Shown: positions 33,038 to 42,352, counted from the stretch's first letter. The stretch is 64,000 nt of DNA from Gammaproteobacteria bacterium (GCA_012103455.1 WLWT01000001.1:2156001-2220000), one strand, 5' to 3'. A program made the numbers and translations. Notes: generated by a model from the sequence alone, not told the origin.

Positions 33038-34428
33038 ATGTACCTCCGGCGCAGTTCCATCAAAAGCCGGCCAACCGCTGAGCCCTACTTCACCTACCGC
33101 CTCGTCGAGTCCGTGCGCACCGACAACGGCGTGCGACAGCGCACTGTGGCTCGCTTGGGGCGACACTTCGAGGTACCCAAAGAGCACTGGCCGGCCCTGG
33201 CTCAACGGGTCGAGCAGATAGGGGCAGGGCAACATGACTTCATACCCATCGACCTCGAGCCACAATGGGAAGATACTGCCCCACACTCTCATTGCGCATG
33301 ATGTTGCCACCCCCCCTGCCATCGCTCTATCGTATTGCCGATCGCCTCCAGGCCCATCAACCGGCGCTCGAAGCGTTTGTCTATAACCGTGAGCGTGAAC
33401 TGTTTGAGTTCGATGAACTCATCACGCTTCATGATTGAACCCCCACCTATTTCGAAGGTACTGCCAGCGCTAATACATGAGCGGCCCTCGGTCAATCCCA
33501 AGAAAAACGCGCCGACTGCCCCCGGGCGACCTTGGCTTGGGTGCTCGATGCCGGCATGGCTACCGAAGAAAAGGTCACCGGGTCGAACGACAAGCCCTAT
33601 CGCTCTGTGGGGGTCAGCCGTAAGCGCCCTCGTCCATTCGACGCCAACGAGGCGGTGCTTATCAAAGACCACGCTGATACCCCTATCGGCGCGCAGCGTG
33701 TGCTCACTGAGCCCGGTGAAGTAGAACTGTACTGTCATTCGAGCCCGCGTGAGCATAGGGACCTCGATAGGGCGCAGGTATTGGCCAAGCGCTTCGAGCG
33801 GGCGCCGGATAAGCTCGCCGCGGGCTTAGATAAACCGCGCACGGTGAAGACCTATGCCAAGGTGCTGGAGCGCATCGCACGGCTCGAACAACGCTATGCG
33901 CGCGCCGCACAGGACTACTACGACATTGAGGTGAGCGAAGCGCCAGCCAGCGCTAACGCCAGCGCCCTCAAGGGGACGCGCACCCAGCCCATTGAGCTGA
34001 CTTGGCCCGCGGTGTATGGCTTACGCACCCACCCAACCGATTGGGACGCGGCTACGGTGGGGCGCACCTATACGATGCCGACTGCTCTCGAAGCGGTCTT
34101 TCGCTCACGGAAAGGCGAACGGGGGCTGCGCCCGATTGAGCACCACAAGGCTGAGCGAGTCAGCGCTCATCGGTTGATTGCCGTACTGGCTTATCATCGG
34201 GTTCATTGCATCGGTTATCCACTCAAGGCCGCGGGTATAACGCTCAGTCGGGAGAGTGGGCGCCGCCGGTTCAGTGGACAGGAGCGGGTCACGGTCCGGT
34301 TCAAGCGCGCCGATGGGCGCACAGTGCACGTGCGCAAGAGCACACGCGCCGAGGGGCGCCAACCACTTATCCACGACGCGCTGGGACTGTCGCACTGCCC
34401 AGGCCAAACGCAGAAGGGGTGGATGTAG
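33038..34428 (+). pseudogene. IS1634-family transposase, broken
   Basis: The N-terminal piece (33038-33301) begins MYLRRSSIKSRPTAEPYFTY and RLVESVRTDNGVRQRTVARL, the hallmark start of IS1634-type transposases. A second long piece (33532-34428) holds the C-terminal region, including VLDAGMATEEK, LTWPAVYGLRTHPTDWDAAT and the AERVSAHRLIAVLAYH helix preceding the end. Between them the frame is broken several times and roughly 150 residues are missing or scrambled. Inactive. Both pieces keep high similarity to the family pattern, so decay is not very old. Confidence 0.85.
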
Positions 34429-34559
34429 TCACGCGGGCAGGCCATCACCGTGTAGTGCCATAACGGCACCCCGCAATCCTCTAACATATCGATTTATAAG
34501 ACAATTGATGACTGGAATGTCAAACATGGGCCGGGAGCGGTCAATCCTGGTGCGCCTGC

Positions 34560-34951
34560 GCACTGGCACACAGCGCTTGCCGTAACGGTCACAGCGCCCT
34601 GTATCTGCGCTTGCCCACACTACTGACCGACCTCTCAGTGGCGCACGCCGATGGCCGGTTCCCAAGCTCCTCGCCGCGATGGCCAAGACCGAAGTCTTGG
34701 CCATCGACGACTGGGCACTGGCCAAACTCACCGCCGATAACCGGCGCGACTTGCTCGAAATCATCGAAGACCGAAACGCCCTTCGCTCCACCACCGCCAC
34801 CAGCGAACTGCCCGTTGAAAAATGGCATGACCTCATCGCTGACGCCATCCTCGACCGACTCGTTCACAGGGCCTACAAGAGCGAACTCAAGGGAGAATCA
34901 CTACGGAAAAAGCGAAAATCATTGGCCCAATCCGAGCACCAAGACTCATAA
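34560..34951 (+). pseudogene. IS21-family helper ATPase IstB, truncated and frameshifted
   Basis: The fragment ALAHSACRNGHSALYLRLPT begins mid-protein, after the point where the Walker A loop would be. A one-base frameshift near 34665 separates HADGRFP from AAMAKTEVLAIDDWALAKLT, which carries the Walker B acidic pair, and the rest continues through RRDLLEIIEDRNALRSTTAT, LPVEKWHDLIAD and ILDRLVHRAYKSELKGESLR, the normal IstB C-terminus. The N-terminal half and the IstA transposase are absent. IS21 right-end-type repeats follow directly. Confidence 0.88.
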
Positions 34952-34974
34952 TCTGACATCCGCCTCGCTCCGAC

Positions 34975-35045
34975 ACGTGATCGCTTTGACCGGAATCGGT
35001 GATCGGCTTCAAACCGGAATCACTGTCCAAGTTCACCGGAATGCG
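34975..35045 (+). mobile_element. IS21-type right end
   Basis: Just after the IstB fragment, three spaced copies of an ACCGGAAT motif occur (TGATCGCTTTGACCGGAAT, TTCAAACCGGAATCAC, GTTCACCGGAATGCGCA). Multiple such short direct repeats are typical of IS21-family ends, where they bind the transposase. The end is fused to a group II intron tail, showing serial insertion at this spot. Confidence 0.6.
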
Positions 35046-35048
35046 CAT

Positions 35049-35111
35049 CCCTGTGCGGAGCCGCATGCAGGGTGTTGTGGGGCTGGAGGTTAGAGACCTC
35101 CGGCTACCCGA
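35049..35111 (+). mobile_element. 3' end of a bacterial group II intron (copy 1)
   Basis: The stretch CCTGTGCGGAGCCGCATGCA, GGTGTTGTGGGGCTGGAGGT and GACCTCCGGCTACCCGAT matches the domain IV-VI tail seen downstream of intron reverse transcriptases; nearly the same 65 bases follow the reverse-transcriptase relic at 37282-37347. Here no reverse transcriptase precedes it. The last bases of the intron tail run into the stop codon of the methylase gene on the other strand. Confidence 0.65.
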
Positions 35112-36023
35112 TTATGCGCTGTATGACGCACGCTCCTCAAGTAACATTAGTTGCTCTTGCTGCTCTTCTTCTTGACGTTCATAGCGCGAGGTATCGTAAT
35201 TAGTAATAATCGCCTCAATCATTGGATTGCGATTATTTTCTCTGGCTCCAACGTGATAGAAATGCTCTCTGGTTAGAATGTTGAATTTATTCCATAATAG
35301 ATCTATATACCCATTTTCTCTGTAATCATTGTGATGCCACGTCGATAGAATAAATTTGCTCGATGTATTTGAAAGCGCAGAAAAAAGCGCCTCTTCATGC
35401 TTTCCATCCCAGCCGTTGTAATAATCTGTATGCCTGTCAATATATGGCGGGTCGCAGTAGATAATATCTTCGGCATTTCCTTCAGAAATGGTTTGCTCGA
35501 AAGGCTGAAATTTAAACACAAAGTCTTTAGCTTTTAATAACCTACAAACATGGCAAACCTGATTAGTGATTTTCGTTACGTATGCTTGTGCAAAGCGTTG
35601 TGGTTTTCGGCAGAAGGGTATGTTGAATTCCCCTTTTCGATTAAACCTGATCATTCCATTGAATCCTGCCCTATTTAAGAACAAGAAATCCAGAGGTTGG
35701 TGTTCTCTATTAAACCTTTCTCGAATTTCGTAGTAATGGGTTTCGCCTTTTTCTAATAGCTTTTCCCCTTCCATTTCCAAATAGTTTCTAACGATTTCGG
35801 GAGTTATTTCACCATCGGAAATTCCTTGATAAAAGGAAATTAGATGAGGGTTGGTGTCACATAGAAGCGCATGCTTTGGTGCTAGGTTAAAAGCCACAAC
35901 GCCAGTACCCATAAACGGCTCAATCCACCGGCCTTCAAATTCATGTGGAACAATGCTGCCAATCCAGGGCACCAACTTTCTTTTTATGCCCTGTGATTTT
36001 ATCGGTGGAACATTTACTTTCAT
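35112..36023 (-). CDS. Dam-family adenine-N6 DNA methyltransferase
   Basis: A 303-residue alpha-class adenine methylase of the Dam/M.EcoRV type. KRKLVPWIG and [13 protein letters not shown] (37-46) form the SAM-binding region, [20 protein letters not shown] is the conserved Dam loop, and the catalytic DPPY is at 191-194 ([16 protein letters not shown]). Length and motif order are complete, so it is probably active. It overlaps a small upstream gene by ATGA, and a fragment that may be the cognate endonuclease lies further upstream, so this looks like the surviving half of a type II restriction-modification system. AT-rich against the GC-rich background, implying transfer. Recognition sequence unknown. 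Confidence 0.92.
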   Translation of the reverse strand: MKVNVPPIKSQGIKRKLVPWIGSIVPHEFEGRWIEPFMGTGVVAFNLAPKHALLCDTNPHLISFYQGISDGEITPEIVRNYLEMEGEKLLEKGETHYYEIRERFNREHQPLDFLFLNRAGFNGMIRFNRKGEFNIPFCRKPQRFAQAYVTKITNQVCHVCRLLKAKDFVFKFQPFEQTISEGNAEDIIYCDPPYIDRHTDYYNGWDGKHEEALFSALSNTSSKFILSTWHHNDYRENGYIDLLWNKFNILTREHFYHVGARENNRNPMIEAIITNYDTSRYERQEEEQQEQLMLLEERASYSA

Positions 36024-36166
36024 TTCTTGCCCTTTGCTGGCGATCTATTATGCTTCGGCACTATCTGGGAAATATCGCCTTTCCGGTATTCGACAAAATC
36101 TTTCAAGGTGGTTACCTTCTTCGTTCCTTTCTTTTCATCAGGCATGGTGATTTTCTTGTAATTCAT
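36020..36166 (-). CDS. 48-residue protein coupled to the methylase gene
   Basis: A small Lys-rich frame ([20 protein letters not shown], then [20 protein letters not shown]) starts at the ATG at 36166 and its TGA overlaps the methylase ATG (ATGA), so the two genes are translationally coupled. Codon use is like that of the methylase. It could be a regulator or a leader peptide of the restriction-modification operon; it has no helix-turn-helix typical of C proteins. A MITE has inserted seven bases upstream of its start, so its own promoter or the link to the upstream gene was broken. Confidence 0.55.
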   Translation of the reverse strand: MNYKKITMPDEKKGTKKVTTLKDFVEYRKGDISQIVPKHNRSPAKGKK

Positions 36167-36172
36167 CCAATA

Positions 36173-36270
36173 GGGCACCTCTAAAAATTACGATTTTGAC
36201 ATTTCGCTAGAGCGTAAGTGACTGATTTTATTGATCATCAGATTTCAGATGTGGACTATTAGAGATGCCC
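36173..36270. mobile_element. 98-bp MITE with 4-bp target duplication
   Basis: Terminal inverted repeats GGGCACCTCTAAAAAT at the left and, in reverse at the right, GGGCATCTCTAATAGT enclose 98 bp. The flanks carry a perfect 4-bp direct repeat AATA. The ends belong to the same type as the 141-bp MITE, but the interior is different. It lies between the small methylase-coupled gene and the truncated upstream gene. Confidence 0.85.
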
Positions 36271-36317
36271 AATAGTCATCAAACCAAAGTTCGCCCAGCT
36301 TTGAGAACATTTCGTTT

Positions 36318-36559
36318 TCATTGAAGGATGTCAGCAATATTATTGATGCTACCGATATTTGCAGTATTTCCACTTCCGCTTTTATCGCTTGCGATCTTCT
36401 ATTTCTCAGCAACAAAAAACTGAAAATTCCTTACAATTGATGCAATTGAGTGAAGCTGGCTTAATTCATAGCTTTTAGTTTCATCAATCGTGGAACCGTC
36501 AACGCGATCATAGATAATTCCCAAGCAGAAATGCCCTGTGTACGAATTGTATGGAAACT
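36318..36559 (-). pseudogene. C-terminal fragment of a possible type II restriction endonuclease
   Basis: The minus strand reads PYNSYTGHFCLGIIYDRVDG, STIDETKSYELSQLHSIASI, VRNFQFFVAEK, then a TAG, then in the same frame KIASDKSGSGNTANIGSINN-IADILQ and a stop. The frame continuing past the TAG with protein-like sequence suggests a single nonsense change (Trp to stop). The start is lost because an IS4-type inverted repeat cuts the frame at 36560. Position next to the Dam-like methylase, on the same strand and with the same AT-rich composition, makes an endonuclease partner the likeliest identity, but I see no PD-(D/E)xK motif in this short piece. Confidence 0.45.
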
Positions 36560-36700
36560 CACTGCTGTCCCACAAAATAGTTAAACACAGCGTATAAGCT
36601 ATTGATTTACATAAAAATTGACTATGGCATTGTGTTTGAGACATGAAAACAGTTTTTCTAGAAATTGCAAAGGGTTAGTATGCTCTATGGGACAGCAGTG
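36560..36700. mobile_element. 141-bp element bounded by IS4-type inverted repeats
   Basis: The left end CACTGCTGTCCCACAAAA and the right end TATGGGACAGCAGTG are the same inverted repeats as those of the intact IS4-family element at 56836-58116. The 110 bp between them show no similarity to the interior of that element and encode no transposase. The right end abuts ATAGGTGATACATGAGG, the right half of the 141-bp MITE; the left flank is the broken endonuclease-like gene instead of the MITE left half, so a deletion or recombination has removed the other side. Confidence 0.7.
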
Positions 36701-36774
36701 ATAGGTGATACATGAGGATTCGAGCACGGCGCTGACGCCGTAATCGCGGAAAAAGTGCATTTTTAGAGGTGTCC
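36701..36774. repeat. Right half of the 141-bp MITE
   Basis: Starts with ATAGGTGATACATGAGG, directly after the IS4-type end, passes through GAGCACGGCGCTGACGCCG and ends with TTTTTAGAGGTGTCC. It corresponds to the right half of the complete MITE at 10753-10893. Confidence 0.85.
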
Positions 36775-36775
36775 T

Positions 36776-37273
36776 AAAGGCGCCGCCGGGGTTGATGGTA
36801 TGACCCTTGAACCACTCACCGATGGGGTCAGGCCACCATGGCATGGGCGGCGGGAACCATGGCTCAATGGGCGTTATCTTCCCCAGCCGGTCAAGCGTGT
36901 GCGTACCCCTAAAGATAACGGTAGCGAACGCCTACTGGGCATTCCCACGGTGCTGGGTCGCGTGATACAGCAAGCGCTCAGGCAAGTCTTGTCCCCGCTG
37001 TTTGACCCGGTATTTTTTGAACACAGTGTCGGCTTTCGGCCCAATCGTTCGGCCCATGACGCGCCCAGACAGGTACAAGGCTAGTGCCAACAGCAACACC
37101 GGGTTGCGGTGGACATCGGCCTGTCGAAATTCTTTGACCGGGTAAACTACGGCCAACGGATGACGTCGCTTGGCAGGCGATCAAGGATAAAGGCGGCGCT
37201 GGGATTGGCGTACCTGAAACAACAAGGCCTGTTCTCGCTACGGGACGGCTGGATGGCCTGTCATCACGGCTGA
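36776..37273 (+). pseudogene. Group II intron reverse transcriptase/maturase, deleted
   Basis: After the MITE end the frame reads GVDGMTLEPLTDGVRPPWHG and then NGRYLPQPVKRVRTPK, LLGIPTVLGRVIQQALRQVL and DPVFFEHSVGFRPNRSAHDA, the first reverse-transcriptase blocks of LtrA-type proteins. A stop at 37082 and a frame change lead to VDIGLSKFFDRVNYGQRM, the block before the catalytic YxDD, which is missing. The end GLAYLKQQGLFSLRDGW resembles the maturase C-terminus, so a large internal deletion has joined the two. No activity possible. The 5' end was cut by the MITE. Confidence 0.85.
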
Positions 37274-37281
37274 TGAAACGC

Positions 37282-37347
37282 CCTGTGCGCAGCCGCAGGC
37301 AAGGTGTTGTGGGGGTTGGAGCTTAGAGACCTCCGGCTACCCGATTA
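37282..37347 (+). mobile_element. 3' end of a bacterial group II intron (copy 2)
   Basis: Directly behind the maturase relic: CCTGTGCGCAGCCGCAGGCA, GGTGTTGTGGGGGTTGGAGC and GACCTCCGGCTACCCGATTA, the expected place for the catalytic domain V/VI region of the intron. About 65 bases are nearly identical to the copy at 35049-35111 in the same orientation, 2.2 kb away on the other side of the methylase locus. Confidence 0.7.
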
Positions 37348-37553
37348 AGCCGGGCTCGGTTGCTCCTCACCTCGAAGGCCCATGATATAGGGGAAACTGA
37401 CGTGACCTAGGGATGTGCTCAAGCACTTCGACAACCTCGTAGGCGTCATTGACCTACTAAAAGCAAGCTCTCCGATAACACGAGGCCTTATCTGTTCGAT
37501 CTAAATAGCTGATCCGCAATGTGCTACCCCATGCCCACTAGCTGGGAAAGGCA

Positions 37554-38330
37554 TCACGGCGTCAACAAAGCGGGCGGCGTGTCGGCACAGTCCGGCCAGT
37601 GTGGTGCATTGGTGCCAGTGTGGAGCATCGGTGCCAGTGTGGAGCATCGGTGATTGGGTGTAATGGTGTCGTGCAAGGCCTTCCATAGGCGTTCAATTGT
37701 GTTGCCCCAGGGAGGGTAGAGAGGTTGGCAGCGCCGTTGGAATTTGGGCTTCTCAGCCAGCCATCGTTGGATCGCTTTAGTTTCGACCGCTTTAGTGTTG
37801 TGTATAGCGTAGTTGTCCCGTATGAGTAGAATGCGGTCCGCGCGCCGCTCGCTGCGCCCAATAGCTGCGCCATATGGCCTCTAGGCGTTCGATGAACCGC
37901 GCCGTGTCCTTCACTCAAGTGCTCAACCCATACCCAATCGGCCGGTGTTCGCATGCACCGCACCGGCCAGGTCATGTTTTTCGTTCTGTGCGAGGATCAT
38001 CACCGCGTTTTGCTGGTCACGGCCACGGCTGCGCCAAGCCAACCCTATCCTGGGCCGTAGGTCCAAGTCGGTTTCATCGGCATACCGTAGCGCTGGATGC
38101 CCATCGCACCGGGATAGTGCCTCATCAATGGCCGCCAATCGGCCGGCTTTGTTCGGGCCGCGCCGGTTCAAGGCCGGGCGCGTCCGAGGCCACACGATGT
38201 TGAGCGGTGGCAGCGCATCGGCGCACGGTGGCAGCATCAATGTTCAGGCCGTAGCGCTCTTTAAGGGCCAGCACCATCAGTGCCGGGCGCAAGTATCCTT
38301 AAGGACTTCGGCGTGTGTTCAAGCCGCACG
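37554..38330 (-). pseudogene. IS630-family transposase, frameshifted
   Basis: Read across frames, the minus strand gives RRPRPALNRRGPNKAGRLAA-like sequence, then ALRYADETDLDLRPRIGLAW (first catalytic Asp region), ILAQNEKHDLAGAVHANTGR, ILLIRDNYAIHNTKA (second Asp) and PPWGNTIERLWKALHDTIT (catalytic Glu), the order expected for IS630/Tc1-mariner transposases. At least three frame changes and internal stops break it. The C-terminal end carries a tandem repeat (37596-37652) that adds repeated HTG-type residues. N-terminal boundary uncertain because the helix-turn-helix part is badly decayed (it may reach 38500). Confidence 0.8.
37596..37652. repeat. Three tandem 19-bp repeats inside the IS630 relic
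   Basis: Three adjacent units of CCAGTGTGGAGCATCGGTG, the first with two mismatches. They lie in the decayed 3' end of the transposase gene and look like slippage expansion after the gene lost function. Confidence 0.85.
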
Positions 38331-38537
38331 CCTAAAGCATCAACCAGTGATTGCTGTCACGGTCCATGGGCGTTGGCCTTGCCGGGCGCTGGCCACGGCG
38401 TCGACGCCGCCCTCACGATAGGGCCGCTCTTACGATAGAGGTGTACCCAACGATACACCGGTGAACGCGCGGCACCGGGAAACGCCGCCACCTCGCTCAC
38501 GCTCTAGGGGGGCGGCATCGACGTTCGTACAGCGGTG

Positions 38538-39224
38538 CTAGAAACGCACATCCAGCGCCGTGCACAGGAAGCGCATGAACGGTGCCGCATCGGCGAACGC
38601 TTCACCAACTTTGCCGGCAAAGCCGGGTGCAATGGCATCAGCCGGTGTTAGCTTGGCGATGGCGATGAAGTCTTTACGTTTCAGATCCTCTATCAAAAGG
38701 TGATCGGCGCTGTAGCCGCGCGGTGGCCGCTTGAGTGCCTCCCCGGACAGTTCGAAATGACCGGCGAATGCTTTGGCGTCGCGCGCTTGTAGCCAGGCGT
38801 TCGGGTTTTCATCAATGGAGGCGCGGATGGCATTCAATGCCGGCGCGGGAGGCCGCCATAAACCTACGCCGAGAAACACCTCATCCGGTTCCAGGTGAAC
38901 ATAGAAGCCGGGTGCGTGTACGTCTTTACCGGCCGTGTGCCGGAATTGGATGCCGATATTGGTTTTGTAGGGACGCTTGTCTTTGGCGAAGCGGGTGTCC
39001 TTATGTACGCGCATGAGCGAGCCGCCGGTCTTCTTGGCGATGGCCGGAAATTCATCTGAGATCCGCTTGAGCGGTTCGCCCATCGCTTCGATGAACAGCA
39101 GGGCCGGGGTGCGCACGTTCGCCTCGTAGCGTTCTTTGTTGGTTTCGAACCAGGATTTTTCGTTGTTGGCGGCTAGTTGTTCGAGGAAGGTGAAAGTGGA
39201 TGGAGTAAATAATGGTTTAGCCAT
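38538..39224 (-). CDS. DUF2461 (TIGR02453) family protein
   Basis: A 228-residue cytoplasmic protein of the widespread DUF2461 family, whose function is not known. The N-terminus FTPSTFTFLEQLAANNEKSW with FETNKERYEANVR, then RVHKDTRFAKDKRPYKTNIG and IQFRH are the family signatures; FYVHLEPDEVFLGVGLW follows. Length is standard and the ATG has a purine-rich upstream region. It stands alone, convergent with IS debris on one side and divergent from the dioxygenase-like gene on the other. Confidence 0.9.
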   Translation of the reverse strand: MAKPLFTPSTFTFLEQLAANNEKSWFETNKERYEANVRTPALLFIEAMGEPLKRISDEFPAIAKKTGGSLMRVHKDTRFAKDKRPYKTNIGIQFRHTAGKDVHAPGFYVHLEPDEVFLGVGLWRPPAPALNAIRASIDENPNAWLQARDAKAFAGHFELSGEALKRPPRGYSADHLLIEDLKRKDFIAIAKLTPADAIAPGFAGKVGEAFADAAPFMRFLCTALDVRF

Positions 39225-39353
39225 TGCGGCTGCTCCCAGTGTTCAACAAAAGCTAGTATTCATGAAAGCACGGCTAAGGGGGTGGAGCCCGATACCGTTG
39301 TACAATGCCGCCGGTGCCACGAACAAGCGTGCGTTTGCCTGGAGGGGTTCACC

Positions 39354-40148
39354 ATGGCTTTGACCCAATCGGAGATCGAACAATACCGGCGCGACGGATT
39401 TACCGTGCCGTCCTACCGTCTGCCGGCGGCGCAGCTAGCGGCGTTGCGTGAAGCGCTTGACGCCACCTTGGAGTCCAACGCCGGTATCCGCCCGGAAAAG
39501 CTGGTGAGTGTGCACATCAAAGGCCGCAATGCCGAGGGGGTGGTGGGCCACCCGACTTTTCTGGAAGTAGCCAAGGATCCAGCGATTTTGGATCGGGTGC
39601 AAAGCGTCATAGGCCCGCATATCATCCTCTGGGGCTGTCAGGCTTTTTGTAAGCCCGGTGGCGACGGGCAAGAGGTGCCCATGCATCAAGACGGCCATTA
39701 TTGGCCGATCCGGCCCTTGGCAACCTGTACCGTGTGGATCGCCATTGATGACAGCACGGTGGAGAACGGCTGTTTGCGGGTGCTGCCCCGCTCGCATCGG
39801 GACCACACCCTGTTCGAGCACTATACCGATAGGCGTGAGCAGGTGACGCTGAGCAGCGCGGTGATGCCCGGCACTGTGGCGCAGTACGATGTGGTGGACG
39901 TGGAGTTGGAGGCGGGTCAAATGTCACTGCACGATGTCTATATGGTGCATGGCTCGAACCGCAATACCTCGCCGCGCCGGCGGGCCGGCTTGGCTATCCG
40001 TTATATGCCGGCCACCTCCCACTTCAACCGTGACTTGATTGAAACCAGGGACACTAGCGGTTATCTGGTCGATTTCTCCAGCCGGCCCTTATGGCTGTTG
40101 CGCGGGCGGGATCAGACCGGGAAGAATGATTTTCATATTGGCCACTGA
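39354..40148 (+). CDS. Phytanoyl-CoA dioxygenase (PhyH) family oxygenase
   Basis: Non-heme Fe(II)/2-oxoglutarate oxygenase of 264 residues. The facial triad is seen as H111 and D113 (PMHQDGHYW) and a distal His in HDVYMVHGSNRNTS; the Arg that binds 2-oxoglutarate is in RRRAGLAIRYMP. It would hydroxylate a small organic acid, CoA thioester or other metabolite. The ATG at 39354 follows TGGAGGGG at good spacing, while an in-frame start 72 bases upstream has none. It is followed after 18 bp by an SDR gene and then by a FAH-family hydrolase gene, so the three may form one catabolic unit. Confidence 0.9.
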   Translation: MALTQSEIEQYRRDGFTVPSYRLPAAQLAALREALDATLESNAGIRPEKLVSVHIKGRNAEGVVGHPTFLEVAKDPAILDRVQSVIGPHIILWGCQAFCKPGGDGQEVPMHQDGHYWPIRPLATCTVWIAIDDSTVENGCLRVLPRSHRDHTLFEHYTDRREQVTLSSAVMPGTVAQYDVVDVELEAGQMSLHDVYMVHGSNRNTSPRRRAGLAIRYMPATSHFNRDLIETRDTSGYLVDFSSRPLWLLRGRDQTGKNDFHIGH

Positions 40149-40163
40149 TTGGATGAGGTTTGA

Positions 40164-40901
<738 letters not shown>

Positions 40902-40981
40902 CGGCGGTGCGTGAGTTTATATTTTGCGTGCCCTTATATTTAAAGTTATTTGGTACTGTTCATTATCTGGAGGAATCTTAG

Positions 40982-41827
40982 ATGAAGCTCTTGCGATACG
41001 GCGCCGCTGGCGAGGAACAACCCGGGATTTTGGATGCACATGGCGCCATCCGTTCACTACGAGGACAGGTGGATGATGTTAACGGCGCCGCGCTCAGTGA
41101 TGAGAGCTTGGCCCGGTTGAGAGCGCTGGAGGTGGCATCGTTGCCCCGGGTAGAGGGCACACCCCGCCTTGGACCGTGTGTGGGCGGCATCGGCAAAATG
41201 GTGTGCATAGGGCTTAACTATGTGGACCACGCGCAAGAGACCGGCAATCCGATCCCGGCCGAGCCGATCATCTTCATGAAAGCCACCAGCGCCATCATCG
41301 GCCCCGATGACAATATCGTCATTCCTAAGCGCAGTGAGAAGACCGATTGGGAGGTGGAACTCGGCATCGTCATCGGCAAAAGAGCACTGTATGTGGACGA
41401 GGCGGAAGCGATGGACTACGTGGCCGGTTTTTGCGTGTGCAACGATGTGTCGGAGCGTGCGTTTCAGATCGAAGGCACGGGGCAGTGGACCAAGGGTAAA
41501 AGTTGCGACACTTTCGGGCCGGTGGGGCCGTGGATGGTAACCCGCGACGAGATCGCAGAGCCGCAAAATCTGGGTATTTGGCTGGAAGTCAATGGCAACC
41601 GCTACCAGGATGGTTCCACCAAAACCATGATCTTCGGGGTCAAAAACTTGGTGAGTTACTGCTCGCAGCACATGAGCCTACACCCCGGCGATATTATCTC
41701 CACGGGCACGCCGCCAGGGGTTGGCAGCGGTATGAAACCGCCGGTTTATCTGAAGGCAGGCGATGTGGTGCGTTTGGGGATCGACGGCTTGGGAGAGCAA
41801 CAGCAGAACGTCGTGGCTTACGTTTAA
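40982..41827 (+). CDS. Fumarylacetoacetate hydrolase (FAH) family protein
   Basis: A 281-residue FAH-fold hydrolase that would cleave a C-C bond of a diketo acid. KMVCIGLNYVDHAQETGNPI opens the catalytic domain, the metal-binding residues are in DWEVELGIVIGK and CNDVSERAFQ, and STGTPPGVGSGMKPP is a family hallmark. Close in length and motifs to 2,4-diketo-3-deoxy-L-fuconate hydrolase and so-called ureidoglycolate lyase types. A GGAGGAAT ribosome site precedes the ATG. The 80-bp gap after the SDR gene is AT-rich and may hold its own promoter. Substrate inference depends on the SDR neighbour. Confidence 0.92.
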   Translation: MKLLRYGAAGEEQPGILDAHGAIRSLRGQVDDVNGAALSDESLARLRALEVASLPRVEGTPRLGPCVGGIGKMVCIGLNYVDHAQETGNPIPAEPIIFMKATSAIIGPDDNIVIPKRSEKTDWEVELGIVIGKRALYVDEAEAMDYVAGFCVCNDVSERAFQIEGTGQWTKGKSCDTFGPVGPWMVTRDEIAEPQNLGIWLEVNGNRYQDGSTKTMIFGVKNLVSYCSQHMSLHPGDIISTGTPPGVGSGMKPPVYLKAGDVVRLGIDGLGEQQQNVVAYV

Positions 41828-41989
41828 AGATTTGACCTGAAGTCTCCCTACTTACGATTCGGCGTGCCGCATCCGCAAGAGGTGCCCTGATGATTAGTTA
41901 TGGAATTCAAAATTCATGGTCAAATTAGAGACAGAAGACAATAGCAACAGGCCGTGGCGTGTACATCAGACGCTATCTTGAGCGTACAT

Positions 41990-42127
41990 ATGGGAAAGGT
42001 CATTGGAGAAAAGGGAATTGCATGCATAGAGCTTGTTGGTGGCACGTTCTGTGAAGCCGAAATACACTGGTTTGAAGCACACGGCATAGGTCGCAGAGAT
42101 TGCAAAATCAAGAGGGTAATCGAATGA
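41990..42127 (+). pseudogene. Small conserved protein of unknown function, probably 5'-truncated
   Basis: A 45-codon frame reads MGKVIGEKGIACIELVGGTF, then CEAEIHWFEAHGIGRRDCKI-KR. The pattern AEIHWFEAHGIG-R looks like the end of a conserved protein seen in many bacteria next to a gene like the one that follows. The TGA overlaps the next start by ATGA, so the two were one translational unit. A longer N-terminus in another frame upstream is disrupted. Function unknown. Confidence 0.5.
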
Positions 42128-42352
42128 ACAAATTCGTTATCTGCATCAATAATTCCTCCAACCCAGCTAGCCTGATATTTGGAAAGGTCTACTCAGCCCT
42201 GCCTGATCCGGAGGCGGAAACCCATAACATGGTTCGGATTATTGATGAAGATCGCTCACGAGTTTGATGGTTATCTCTATGATGCGCCAATGTTTACACA
42301 GATTGAGTTACCTGAAGTAGCAGAACGTGCCCTAATGGCAGCGAATAAGTAG
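42124..42352 (+). pseudogene. Partner small gene, frameshifted
   Basis: Begins MNKFVICINNSSNPASLIFG and KVYSALPDPEAETHNMVRII, the start of a conserved about 75-residue protein (pattern FVxCI-NxxxPASL, then KVYxxLPD). After DEDRS the frame hits a stop, while one base away it continues HEFDGYLYDAPMFTQIELPE and VAERALMAANK to the normal end at TAG. One frameshift near 42258 has inactivated it. Function unknown; such two-gene units often travel in accessory DNA. Confidence 0.55.
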
